Part shown: in pieces, positions 1-7,905 of the stretch
Position numbering within the stretch: the stretch's first letter is position 1
Layout of the letters: every line of letters begins with the position of its first letter
DNA from: CAVVAH01 sp963746175
Lineage (GTDB): Bacteria > Actinomycetota > Actinomycetes > JACCUZ01
Assembly (NCBI GenBank): GCA_963746175.1
Contig: CAVVAH010000001.1
Coordinates: forward strand, 1-64,000
Direction: 5' to 3'
Length of the DNA: 64,000 nt
The notes under the pieces: model-generated
Told to the model about the DNA's origin: nothing
What the model saw: the letters and a program-made list of their open reading frames with translations, nothing else
Database searches by the model: none
Position numbers and translations under genes: made by a program

Positions 1-272
1 TCGGTGCGGCCGGGGACGAGGAGCGTCCGGTCCGCCAGGTAGCTGCCGGTCGCCGTCACCCGGCGGCCGACGACGCCGTCGGTGAGGCGGCCGCCCGGCC
101 GGCTGAGCGCATCGAACGTCACCGTGCGCCGGTCACCCGCGGCGACGCCGTGGTCCGCCTTGTGCTCGAAGGCACCGAGCTGCCAGCGCCCGAGCCAGGT
201 GAACGAGACCAGGACCGCGGCGAGCAGCAGGTGCCAGGCCAGCCATCGGGGCTGCAGCACGAACCGGGTCAC
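1..272 (-). CDS. SURF1 family cytochrome oxidase biogenesis protein (partial, N-terminus)
   Basis: Only the first 90 codons lie in the window; the gene runs off the left edge. Reading leftward from GTG at 272 gives a short leader, a hydrophobic helix and then the motif GRWQL, followed by a conserved ATGSY-type segment and LLVPGRT. This is the SURF1 pattern: a membrane protein that assists assembly of the aa3-type cytochrome c oxidase. An ATG at 308 is in frame but would overlap the start of the divergent thioesterase. A TAGCGT -10-like hexamer sits 7 nt upstream of the GTG, so I prefer 272 and infer a leaderless transcript. Confidence 0.75.
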   Translation of the reverse strand, partial: MTRFVLQPRWLAWHLLLAAVLVSFTWLGRWQLGAFEHKADHGVAAGDRRTVTFDALSRPGGRLTDGVVGRRVTATGSYLADRTLLVPGRT

Positions 273-306
273 CGGACCGACGCTAATGCCTGCCAGGATC
301 GTGGCC

Positions 307-1176
307 ATGCCCCAGTCGGTCGACGAGCTGCTCGCCCTGCTCGACCTCGAGGAGGTCGACGACTGCGTCTACCGGGGGCGGCAGCCGGACACCGCCCTGC
401 AGCGTGTCTTCGGTGGCCAGGTCGCGGGCCAGGCCCTCGTCGCCGCGTCGCGCACCGTCGAGGCCGGCCGCCGCGTGCACTCCCTGCACGCCTACTTCCT
501 GCGCCCGGGCGACACCAGGGTCCCCATCGTCTACGACGTCGAGCGGACGCGGGACGGCCGGACGTTCAGCACCCGGCGGGTCGTCGCGCGCCAGCAGGGC
601 GTCGACGGTCCGCCGATCTTCTACATGTCGGCGTCGTTCCAGACCCCGGAGCAGGGTCTGGAGCACCAGGACCCGATGCCGGAGGTCGCCCCGCCGGAGG
701 ACTGCCCCGAGCTCGGTGACGTCCTCGCCCGGCTCACGAAGCGGCCCCGCGACGCGTGGGACCGCGAGTGGGCCGCCCTCGACGTCCGGTACGCCGGCGA
801 CTCCCGGTCCGGTGGTGAGATCGACGACGGGGTGCACCCGGCCCAGTCCCGGGTCTGGCTGCGGGCCGCCGGGCCGCTCGGCGACGACCCGGCGGTGCAC
901 GCCGCGGTCCTGGCGTACGCCTCGGACCTCACGCTGCTCTCGGCCAGCGTGCTGCCGCACGGCACGTGGATCGGCGACCCGCGGCTGCAGCCCGCATCCC
1001 TGGACCACGCCATGTGGTTCCACCGGCCGCTGCGCGCCGACCAGTGGCTGCTCTACGACCAGGTCTCGCCGTCCGCGTCAGGAGGACGCGGGTTCGCGAC
1101 CGGCAACCTCTTCGCCGCCGACGGGCGGCTGGTCGCCACGGCGGTCCAGGAGGGCATGGTCCGGCTGCGCGCGTGA
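307..1176 (+). CDS. tesB: acyl-CoA thioesterase II (TesB family)
   Basis: A 289-residue protein, the usual length of TesB-type double hot-dog thioesterases, which hydrolyse acyl-CoA to free acid and CoA in the cytosol. Visible family motifs are RVFGGQVAGQAL near the N-terminus, HSLHAYFLRPGD, the ASDL segment that carries the catalytic Asp, and SLDHAMWFHRP with a C-terminal VQEGMVR (the catalytic Gln region). AGGA lies about 10 nt before ATG 307; an in-frame ATG at 286 would add seven residues with no support. It is divergent from the SURF1 gene with almost no space between them. Confidence 0.9.
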   Translation: MPQSVDELLALLDLEEVDDCVYRGRQPDTALQRVFGGQVAGQALVAASRTVEAGRRVHSLHAYFLRPGDTRVPIVYDVERTRDGRTFSTRRVVARQQGVDGPPIFYMSASFQTPEQGLEHQDPMPEVAPPEDCPELGDVLARLTKRPRDAWDREWAALDVRYAGDSRSGGEIDDGVHPAQSRVWLRAAGPLGDDPAVHAAVLAYASDLTLLSASVLPHGTWIGDPRLQPASLDHAMWFHRPLRADQWLLYDQVSPSASGGRGFATGNLFAADGRLVATAVQEGMVRLRA

Positions 1177-1279
1177 CCGGTGCGACCCGGCATCCCGGGA
1201 AGCGCAAGATCTCGATTCCGCGATCCGGGTCGGTCGTCGGCCGTCGCGCTGCTAGCGTCCCGCGCGTGGTGGAGGGCCG

Positions 1280-2167
1280 GTGAGGCTGGAGCTGCTCGGC
1301 GTCCGGGGATCGACGTGCGCGCCGGGGGCGGAGTTCGACCGCTACGGCGGTCACACGTCGTGCGTCGCCGTACGTGCTGACGGCGCGGCCGTCCCGACCC
1401 TGGTGCTGGACGCCGGGACCGGCCTGCGCTCGCTGACCGGCATGCTGGACGGCGCCGTCTTCGACGGCTCGATCCTGCTCAGCCACCTGCACTGGGACCA
1501 CATGCAGGGGCTGCCCTTCTTCGCGGCGGGCGACCGGGACGGGTCCCGCGTCGACCTCTACCTGCCCGCGCAGGACGGCCGCTCCGGTCGCGACCTGCTC
1601 GCGCAGGCGTTCTCGCCACCCGCGTTCCCCATCACCCCCGAAGGTCTCAAGGGGCGGTGGACGGAGCACGCCCTGGAACCCGGCTCGCAGCGGCTGGAGG
1701 GCTTCGACGTGCTGGCCGTCGAGGTGGCGCACAAGGGCGGTCGCACGTACGGCTACCGGGTCGCGGACGCGAGCGGCTCGGTGGCGTACCTGCCGGACCA
1801 CGCGCCGGCGGCCGGCATGTCCGACGACCTGCTGGCTGCCCTGGCGGGCGTCGACGTCCTGCTCCACGACGCGCAGTTCCTCGAGCGCGAGCGAGCGGTC
1901 GCCGACGACTACGGCCATGCCACGGTCGAGGACTGCATCCGCGTCGCCACCGAGGCCGGGGTCGGCCGCCTCGTGCTGTTCCACCACTCCCCGGCGCGCA
2001 CGGACGACGCCCTGGACGAGCTGGCCGAGGTCGCGGCCGGGCTGGCCGGCGACCTGCCCGTCGTGGTGGCCCGCCAGGGCGCGACGGTGACCGTCAGCCC
2101 GGGGACCCAGGTGCCCGGTCCGTCGCCGACGCCGCCGACGTCATCGCCCGCGTCCGCGTCGAGGTAG
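1280..2167 (+). CDS. MBL-fold metallo-hydrolase
   Basis: A 295-residue metallo-beta-lactamase-fold hydrolase. The N-terminus (LGVRGSTCAPG, GGHTSC) and the metal motif HLHWDH at residues 69-74 are typical of the PhnP/RNase Z-like branch. A later DHAP segment and a C-terminal LFHHSP supply further metal ligands. The substrate is unknown; a phosphodiesterase activity is the usual guess for this branch. GTG 1280 follows GGAGGG at a good distance, and a TAGCGT hexamer at 1253-1258 is a candidate -10 with a very short leader. It is probably a single-gene unit. Confidence 0.8.
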   Translation: MRLELLGVRGSTCAPGAEFDRYGGHTSCVAVRADGAAVPTLVLDAGTGLRSLTGMLDGAVFDGSILLSHLHWDHMQGLPFFAAGDRDGSRVDLYLPAQDGRSGRDLLAQAFSPPAFPITPEGLKGRWTEHALEPGSQRLEGFDVLAVEVAHKGGRTYGYRVADASGSVAYLPDHAPAAGMSDDLLAALAGVDVLLHDAQFLERERAVADDYGHATVEDCIRVATEAGVGRLVLFHHSPARTDDALDELAEVAAGLAGDLPVVVARQGATVTVSPGTQVPGPSPTPPTSSPASASR

Positions 2168-2236
2168 GCCCGCGCGGGGCAGTGCCTTCACAGCGCGGCT
2201 GGGCCGAGGCATCCTGGAGGGCAGGAGGTGGGCGTC

Positions 2237-2611
2237 GTGGCGGCCTCGCTGGTGTTCTGGGCGATCCCCGTGGTCCTCCTCGCCGCGCTCTTCGGCCGAC
2301 TGAGCTGGATCTGGCGCCTCGCCGTACGCCTCTGGGAGAGGATCCACCCGACACCCGCCGCGACCGACAACGTCAGCGTCGAGCAGCTCGCAGCCGACCT
2401 CCGTCGTCTGGCCGGTCACCTCGAGCAGGCCTACCGCGTCGACCAGCCCTCGAAGATGGAGCGCCTGACGGCGGCGGCGCTGGCCTACGACTGGGTGCTG
2501 CTGTCGGCCTGCCGGACCCTCGACGTCACGCCACCCGGTGACGCACCGCTGGCCAGCGTCGAGCGCCTCCAGGTCGAGGCGGCGCTGGCCGCCCGAGGAC
2601 TCGACTGGTAG
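2237..2611 (+). CDS. small membrane-anchored protein of unknown function
   Basis: About 124 residues. One N-terminal hydrophobic helix (about residues 2-20) is followed by an Arg/Trp-rich junction and a soluble helical tail containing LAADLRRLAGHLEQA and a cluster of short helices. AGGAGG at 2223-2228 is best spaced for GTG 2237 rather than for the in-frame GTG at 2228. I do not recognise a named domain. The predicted topology is a single-pass protein with the C-terminal part in the cytosol. The next gene starts 31 bp downstream on the same strand, so the two may be co-transcribed. Confidence 0.6.
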   Translation: MAASLVFWAIPVVLLAALFGRLSWIWRLAVRLWERIHPTPAATDNVSVEQLAADLRRLAGHLEQAYRVDQPSKMERLTAAALAYDWVLLSACRTLDVTPPGDAPLASVERLQVEAALAARGLDW

Positions 2612-2642
2612 ACCCGCGGGGCACCGCTGGCAGAGTGGTGCC

Positions 2643-3836
2643 GTGCGCTGGACCTCCCTGCTCGTCGCCCGACGCGGCAGGGTCCGGCTGCGTGGCGTCC
2701 GGACGCTGAAGTCGACGGTCGCCTGCGTCGCGGCGTACGTCGCCGCGGTGCCGCTCTCGGACAACCCGCGCCCGGTGCTCGCGCCGCTGACCGCGCTCCT
2801 CGTCGTGCAGCTGACGCTGTACGACACGGTGCGCCGCGGGCTGCTGCGGGTCGTCAGCGTCGTGCTCGGCGTGCTCGTGGCCGCCGTGGTCTCGGAGGTC
2901 GTGCCGCTCACCTGGTGGAGCCTGGGCCTCGTCATCGCGGTGTCGCTGGTGATCGGGCGGCTGATGCGGCTCGGTGACGAGATCGCCGAGGTGCCGATCA
3001 GCGCGATGCTCGTGCTCGCCGTCGGCGGGTCGGGCACCGCTGCGGAGGGCCGGATCGCCGAGACCGTGATCGGTGCCGTCGTCGGCGTGCTGGTCGGTGC
3101 CGTGGTCGCGCCGCCGCTCTACGTCCGACCGGCGAGCGACGCGGTCCAGGACGTCGCTCGCGGGGTCGCCGACGTGATGCGCCGGGTGTCCCGCGAGGTG
3201 CGCGCCGAGTACTCCGTCGAGCAGGCCGACGGCTGGCTGGCCGCCGCTCGCGGTCTGGGCCGCGACGTTCTGCGGGCCGACGGCATGTTGGAGACCGCCG
3301 AGGCGAGCCTGCGCTACAACCCGCGGGCGCGGAGCCGGCCGCACGCCGGGGCCAGCCTCCGCTCCGGCCTCGACGGGCTGGAGCGCGCCACCGTGTCGTT
3401 GCGCGGGGTGTGCCGCGCGCTGGCCGACCTGGTCCGGGGACCGGGTGAGGAGCGGGTCTACGGCCCCGACGTGCGGGAGGCCCTGTCGGACCTGCTCGCC
3501 GACGTGGCCGACGCGGTCGAGGCGTACGGCGGGCTGGTCGGCTCGGAGGTCGTCGGTCCGGGACCCGAGGACCAGCGGCTGCGGGAGGCGCTGGGCGCCG
3601 CGTGGGCGGACCGGCACCGGCTGGCCGGGCTGCTGCGGAACGAGGACCGGATGCGCCGCGACGAGTGGTCGCTGCACGGAGCGCTCACGACCCACATCGA
3701 CCAGCTGCTGCGCGACGTCGACAGCGAGGCCCGCGCCGAGCTGCGGCGCAGCTGGCCGCAGCACGAGGCGGGCCTCCCGCCGGCCCTGCAGCACCCGGTG
3801 CAGACGGCGCGGGACCGGATCCGCCGGCCGTCCTGA
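2643..3836 (+). CDS. FUSC/ArAE-family membrane protein (aromatic acid exporter-like)
   Basis: A 397-residue protein. About 160 N-terminal residues form a bundle of hydrophobic helices with the FUSC-type arrangement (LKSTVACVAAYV, PLTALLVVQLTLYDTVRRG, then two Val/Leu-rich helices). A long soluble helical C-terminal domain rich in Arg, Glu and Asp follows. Families of this shape (aromatic acid exporter, FusC) are thought to extrude small aromatic acids; the substrate here is unknown. GTG 2643 has no clear Shine-Dalgarno, and a CAGAGT hexamer lies 6 nt upstream, which could be a weak -10 of a leaderless message. Confidence 0.75.
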   Translation: MRWTSLLVARRGRVRLRGVRTLKSTVACVAAYVAAVPLSDNPRPVLAPLTALLVVQLTLYDTVRRGLLRVVSVVLGVLVAAVVSEVVPLTWWSLGLVIAVSLVIGRLMRLGDEIAEVPISAMLVLAVGGSGTAAEGRIAETVIGAVVGVLVGAVVAPPLYVRPASDAVQDVARGVADVMRRVSREVRAEYSVEQADGWLAAARGLGRDVLRADGMLETAEASLRYNPRARSRPHAGASLRSGLDGLERATVSLRGVCRALADLVRGPGEERVYGPDVREALSDLLADVADAVEAYGGLVGSEVVGPGPEDQRLREALGAAWADRHRLAGLLRNEDRMRRDEWSLHGALTTHIDQLLRDVDSEARAELRRSWPQHEAGLPPALQHPVQTARDRIRRPS

Positions 3837-3879
3837 AGTCGGTGGCGGGCTCGGGAGGTCCGACGGCAGGCTGCCCACG

Positions 3880-4845
3880 ATGCTGCTGATCTCGGAGCTG
3901 GTGCGGTTCGGCCGCCTGCTCGACGACGACTGGCACTGCCCGGCCGCCGACGACGCCGCCGCTCGGTGGGCCGCGGACCGCCCGGTCTTCCTGCGGTCCA
4001 GTGCCTCGCACGTCCTCGTCGCACGCCGGCCCGGCGCCACTCGGGTCGCCCTGCGGATGCGACCTGACGGCGACGACGCCGCCGGCGTCCTCGGTCGCGG
4101 CGCCCGGGTCGCGAGGGACTGGCAGGCGGCTGGCGGTCCGGTCGCCGGCGCGGTCCGGTCCGTCGACGACAACCTGGTCGAGGTGGTCGGCGGCTACGTC
4201 GTCACGGCGCTCGAGGCGGTGGAGGGTGACGCCCTCGACGACGACGCGCTCGAGCCCGCGGAGGCGTACGGGTGGGGAGCCACCGTGGCGGGCGCCCACG
4301 CGACCGGGTCACGCGTCGAGGGCGCCGGACTGCCGACGACCGAGGCCTACCTCGACGTCCCCGCCGTGGTTCCGGCCGCGATGGCCGACAGCGCCGTCGA
4401 GCTGCTCGCCGCGCTCGCCAAGCTGCCTCGCCACGTCGCTGTGCACGGACTCCTGCACGGCGACCCCGAGCCGGACAACGTGGTCGCCGGGCCGGACGGC
4501 CTCGTGCTCGTCGACCCCGACGACGTCCGCGTCGGCTGGTTCGCCGCGGACGTCGGCTTCGCGCTGCGGGCCTGGGCCCCTGCGGACGACCCGTGCGGCG
4601 TGCCCGACCTGACGGCACCGGTGCCGTCGGCGTTCCTGGCGGGCTACCGGTCCGTGCGGCCGCTCACCGACGAGGAGCTGGGCTGGCTGCCCCTGCTGGC
4701 CCGGGTCGCGGCGTGGGAGGACTGGTGCGGGCTGCAGGCCCACGTCCGCGAACCGGCCGACAGGGGCTGGCCGGCGTGGGCGCTGGCGCTGGACGCCCGG
4801 CTCCGCGCACGCGTGGACCGACTCGCGGCAGGACTGCTGCGCTGA
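3880..4845 (+). CDS. aminoglycoside phosphotransferase-family (APH-like) kinase
   Basis: A 321-residue protein with the APH/choline-kinase catalytic core: the catalytic loop HGDPEPDN at residues 193-200 (Asp base and Asn metal ligand) and DPDD at 212-215 as the Mg-binding aspartates. The N-lobe is poorly conserved, as is usual in this superfamily. The substrate cannot be told from sequence; antibiotics, sugars or amino alcohols are all possible, and no resistance genes flank it. ATG 3880 lacks a Shine-Dalgarno, and a CAGGCT hexamer ends 7 nt before the start. Confidence 0.75.
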   Translation: MLLISELVRFGRLLDDDWHCPAADDAAARWAADRPVFLRSSASHVLVARRPGATRVALRMRPDGDDAAGVLGRGARVARDWQAAGGPVAGAVRSVDDNLVEVVGGYVVTALEAVEGDALDDDALEPAEAYGWGATVAGAHATGSRVEGAGLPTTEAYLDVPAVVPAAMADSAVELLAALAKLPRHVAVHGLLHGDPEPDNVVAGPDGLVLVDPDDVRVGWFAADVGFALRAWAPADDPCGVPDLTAPVPSAFLAGYRSVRPLTDEELGWLPLLARVAAWEDWCGLQAHVREPADRGWPAWALALDARLRARVDRLAAGLLR

Positions 4846-4891
4846 CGACATCCGGCGTCGCTACGTCGGTGGCCGGTCGTACGGTCGCCGC

Positions 4892-5332
4892 ATGGTGTTC
4901 TGGCAGCTGACCGTCGACGCGAACGACCCGGCGCTGCTGGCGCGGTTCTGGTCCCGGGCGCTGGGCTACCGGCCCGTTCCGCCGGACGGCGCGGACGCGA
5001 CGTGGTGGGCCCACTACCGCCGGCGGCTGGGCGGGGAGGCGGCGTTCGAGGACCGGCTGTTCGACCCCGCCGGCCGCGGTCCGGCGCTGTGGTTCCAGCA
5101 GGTCCCGGAGCCCAAGGCCGGCAAGAACCGGCTGCACCTCGACCTCTACCCGACCGGGCGCGACGACGCGCTGCTGCAGGAGCGCCGGGTCGAGGTCGTG
5201 GAGGCGACGGTGGCCGAGCTGGTCGGCCTCGGGGCCACCGTCGAGCGCCGGACCCGCGACGACGACCCGGACGACCCGGTCTTCTACGTCGTCATGCACG
5301 ACCCCGAGGGCAACGAGTTCTGCGTCAGCTGA
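4892..5332 (+). CDS. VOC-family (glyoxalase-like) protein
   Basis: A 146-residue protein of the vicinal oxygen chelate fold. The pattern is FWSRALGYRPVP at the N-terminus, VPEPKAGKNRLHLDLYP in the middle and MHDPEGNEFCVS at the C-terminus. This subgroup (glyoxalase-like domain) is common in actinobacteria and mostly uncharacterised; the conserved His and Glu could bind a metal. A TACGGT -10-like element at 4880-4885 ends 6 nt before ATG 4892 and no Shine-Dalgarno is present, so the transcript is probably leaderless. A related protein lies at 55001-55402. Confidence 0.8.
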   Translation: MVFWQLTVDANDPALLARFWSRALGYRPVPPDGADATWWAHYRRRLGGEAAFEDRLFDPAGRGPALWFQQVPEPKAGKNRLHLDLYPTGRDDALLQERRVEVVEATVAELVGLGATVERRTRDDDPDDPVFYVVMHDPEGNEFCVS

Positions 5333-5553
5333 GGGCGGCTGCGCGAACGTGCGCCGCCGTCGTGGCGGACGTCAGAGCGGCCAGGACCAGGCGACAGCAG
5401 CTGCCGGGTCCTCGCCGTCGCTCGCTGGCCCGTCGTTGGGCTTGACCTGTTGCCGTGTGCTCGGTCTCACGATGCGGACTGCGACCGACGGCGGGACGTA
5501 GCGACCAGCGTGCGTGCCCTCAAAGCCGCCTGTGATCTTCTGTGCGCTCGATC
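5333..5553. other. intergenic region between convergent genes, no gene seen
   Basis: About 220 bases separate the stop codons of the VOC gene and the HelR-like gene. I see no convincing ORF, tRNA or strong terminator hairpin; one short stem (CCGCC/GGCGG) is near 5360. One ORF reading rightward across the far end runs into the helicase gene in an unlikely frame and I do not accept it. Confidence 0.5.
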
Positions 5554-7785
5554 TCAGGCGGTGGCGAGGTCGGTCATACCGGCGGGCAGCGGGTCGGAGT
5601 GCAGGACCCGCAGCCGCTGCGTCGGCCGGGTCAGGGCGACGTAGAGGTCGTTCGCGCCGCGTGCCGAGGCGAGCAGCACGTCGCCGGGCTCCACCACGAG
5701 CACCGCGTCGAACTCCAGGCCCTTCACGTCTTCGACGGTCAGCACCGACACGGGCGACTCCAGCGTCGCGCGGCCCTCACCGACGGTGCCACCGGGGAGT
5801 GCGGCGACCAGCTGCTGCCGCAGGCTCTCGGCAGCACCGCGCGCGGTGACGACCGCCAGCCGGCCCTCGCCCAGCAGCTCGAGCTCGGCCCGCACCGCCG
5901 CCAGCACACCGGCCGGGTCGCCGCGCCGGATCTCCTGGGCGACCGGCTTCCACTCGCCCTCGCGCACCGACTGCGGCGTCGGTGCGCGGACGCCGGCGGC
6001 GGCGAGCATGTCGCTGGCCAGCTGCATCACCTGCGCGGGAGTGCGGTAGTTGACGGTGAGCTGCTCGATCCGCCAGCGGTCCTGGACGTACGGCTCCAGC
6101 ACCTCGCCCCAGGACGACGCGCCTGCGGCCGAGCCGACCTGGGCGACGTCGCCGACGAGCGTCATCGACCGCGACGGGCAGCGCCGCATGAGCACCCGCC
6201 AGGTCATCGGCGACAGCTCCTGCGCTTCGTCCACGACCAGGTGGCCGTAGGCCCAGGTCCGGTCCGACTCGGCCCGCTCGGCGATCGTCATCGTCGGGTC
6301 CGACTGCGCGAAGCGCTCGGCGAGCTGCTCCGCGGACGGCCGGATCAGGGTGTCGACGTTCCGCAGCGCCGCCTGCGCGTTCGCCAGGTCCTCGGCGCGC
6401 TGGGAGCGGGCGGCCGTTTCGGCTGCCCGGTCACTGGACGCGACCTCGCCGAGCAGCTCGGCCAGCTCGTCCAGCAGCGGGACGTCGGCGACGGTCCATG
6501 CCGCCCCCGGTTCGCGGCGCAGCCGTGCGCGCTCGCGGTGGTCGAGGTCCTCGGCGGCCGCGGCGCCCAGGCGGTCCGGGTCGGCGTACAGCGCGGTGAG
6601 CACCTGCTCGGGGGTCAGCGGCATCCAGGCCAGGTTCAGCTCGCGCCGGACGTCCGCCGAGTCCCGCAGCTCCTCCTGCAGGTCGTCGCGGTTGTCGTCG
6701 GTGAGCGTGGTCCCGATCGCGGTGGCCAGCCGGCCCGCGAGCAGTGCGAGCAGGTCGCGCAGGAAGCCGTCGCGGGCCTGGTTGTGCGGCTTGCGGCTGC
6801 GCCGGGCCCGGGCCCGGGCGCCGGCGACGTCGCCCGGTGTGAGCTGCAGGCGCTGGCTGCCGACCGCGAGCGTGCGGCTGCCCTGTGGCACCCGCTGCCG
6901 GGCCCGGACGGCCCGGAAGAGCACCCGCGCCATCCGCACGTCGCCCTTCAGCGCGGCCAGGTCCGGGTCCGGCTCCTCGACGCCGACGACGCCCGGGTAG
7001 AGCTCCGCCGCGGTGGACAGGACGACGCCGGTCTCGCCCAGCGACGGCAGCACCTGCTCGATGTAGCGCAGGAACAGCGGGTTCGGCCCGACGAGCAGGA
7101 CACCGTGCCGGGCCAGCCGCTCGCGGTGCGTGTAGAGCAGGTAGGCGGCCCGGTGCAGCGCGACCGCGGTCTTGCCGGTGCCCGGCCCGCCCTGCACCAC
7201 CAGCGGACCGGCCAGGTCGCTGCGGATGACCCGGTCCTGCTCGGCCTGGATGGTCGCGACGATGTCGCCCATCCGGCCGGTGCGGTGCGCGCCGACGGCC
7301 GCGAGCAGGGCCCCCTCGCCGGTCAGCGAGCTGCGCTGGTCGTGGTCGAGCGAGTCGAGGTCGAGCGCCTCGTCCTCGACCCCGACGACGCTGCGCCCGC
7401 GGGTGGCCAGGTGCCTGCGGCGTACGACGCCACCCGGCGAGGCCGCGGTCGCCTGGTAGAAGTCGCGCGACGCCGGGGCCCGCCAGTCGACCAGCAGCTG
7501 GGTCTGCTCGTCGTCCGACAGGCCGATGCGCCCGATGTACCGGCGGGAGCCGTCGCGCAGGTCGACCCGGCCGAAGGCCAGCCGGTCCTCGACGGCCTCG
7601 AGCTGGGCCAGCCGCATCTCGTGGAGGGTCGCGAACGAGTCGCGCTCCGAGCGGTTCTGGTGGGTGCCGGAGGGGCCGGCGCGGCGGACCGCTGCCAGCT
7701 CGGCCGCGGTCCGGGCCCGCAGGGTGTCCAGCCGGTGGTACAGGGTGTCGACGTACCCCTGCTCGAGCGCGACCTCGTCGGTCAT
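5554..7785 (-). CDS. helR: HelD/HelR-type RNA polymerase-recycling ATPase (UvrD-like superfamily 1)
   Basis: A 743-residue superfamily 1 ATPase. An N-terminal helical arm (residues 1-80, including VDTLYHRLDTLRA) precedes Walker A GGPGTGKT at 199-206, a long helical insertion, and the Walker B/motif II block DEAQELSP near 519-526. Motifs V/VI are at the end (TVEDVKGLEFD, LYVALTR). This is the layout of HelD, which frees stalled RNA polymerase; the actinobacterial HelR branch also displaces rifamycins. Assignment to HelR rather than another HelD class is an inference. ATG 7785 follows an AAAGGGGG Shine-Dalgarno; an upstream in-frame ATG at 7809 is possible. It is divergent from the aldo/keto reductase. 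Confidence 0.8.
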   Translation of the reverse strand: MTDEVALEQGYVDTLYHRLDTLRARTAAELAAVRRAGPSGTHQNRSERDSFATLHEMRLAQLEAVEDRLAFGRVDLRDGSRRYIGRIGLSDDEQTQLLVDWRAPASRDFYQATAASPGGVVRRRHLATRGRSVVGVEDEALDLDSLDHDQRSSLTGEGALLAAVGAHRTGRMGDIVATIQAEQDRVIRSDLAGPLVVQGGPGTGKTAVALHRAAYLLYTHRERLARHGVLLVGPNPLFLRYIEQVLPSLGETGVVLSTAAELYPGVVGVEEPDPDLAALKGDVRMARVLFRAVRARQRVPQGSRTLAVGSQRLQLTPGDVAGARARARRSRKPHNQARDGFLRDLLALLAGRLATAIGTTLTDDNRDDLQEELRDSADVRRELNLAWMPLTPEQVLTALYADPDRLGAAAAEDLDHRERARLRREPGAAWTVADVPLLDELAELLGEVASSDRAAETAARSQRAEDLANAQAALRNVDTLIRPSAEQLAERFAQSDPTMTIAERAESDRTWAYGHLVVDEAQELSPMTWRVLMRRCPSRSMTLVGDVAQVGSAAGASSWGEVLEPYVQDRWRIEQLTVNYRTPAQVMQLASDMLAAAGVRAPTPQSVREGEWKPVAQEIRRGDPAGVLAAVRAELELLGEGRLAVVTARGAAESLRQQLVAALPGGTVGEGRATLESPVSVLTVEDVKGLEFDAVLVVEPGDVLLASARGANDLYVALTRPTQRLRVLHSDPLPAGMTDLATA

Positions 7786-7819
7786 GGACGGCGAACCCCC
7801 TTTCGGCATGGCCGTCCAT
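7784..7819. promoter_or_regulatory. inverted repeat over the helR translation start
   Basis: ATGGACGGC at 7784-7792 is repeated as GCCGTCCAT at 7811-7819, a perfect 9-bp inverted repeat with an 18-nt spacer. It covers the start codon and Shine-Dalgarno of the helicase gene, and the right arm carries the alternative upstream ATG. It could be a protein operator or an mRNA hairpin hiding the ribosome site. A compact palindrome GCCCC-ATC-GGGGC follows at 7823-7835. It does not match the published rifamycin-associated element as I know it. Confidence 0.5.
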
Positions 7820-7860
7820 CCTGCCCCATCGGGGCGGTCCGTGCGCGCGAGACCCGTGAA

Positions 7861-7889
7861 CCGGTCGGTCACCGGCGCCGACCGACCGG
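7861..7889. promoter_or_regulatory. 10-bp inverted repeat upstream of the aldo/keto reductase
   Basis: CCGGTCGGTC (7861-7870) and GACCGACCGG (7880-7889) form a perfect 10-bp inverted repeat with a 9-nt spacer, 16 nt before the ATG of the reductase. The size, symmetry and position suggest an operator for a dimeric regulator, for example of the TetR type. No regulator gene is adjacent. Confidence 0.55.
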
Positions 7890-7905
7890 CTGGGAGACTC
7901 GGACC

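Noticed and set aside
3445..3879. N-terminal extension of the phosphotransferase into the FUSC gene
   Set aside because: The extra residues are a shadow of the FUSC gene in another frame; ATG 3880 gives the normal family length.
5450..5644. A 64-codon rightward ORF at the helR 3' end
   Set aside because: It overlaps the helicase gene antisense for most of its length, and its amino acid content is the Arg/Ala/Ser type of shadow frames.
7823..7835. Possible rifamycin-associated element upstream of helR
   Set aside because: GCCCC-ATC-GGGGC is only a short palindrome and lacks the extended central sequence of the known element; kept only as an unspecific inverted repeat.
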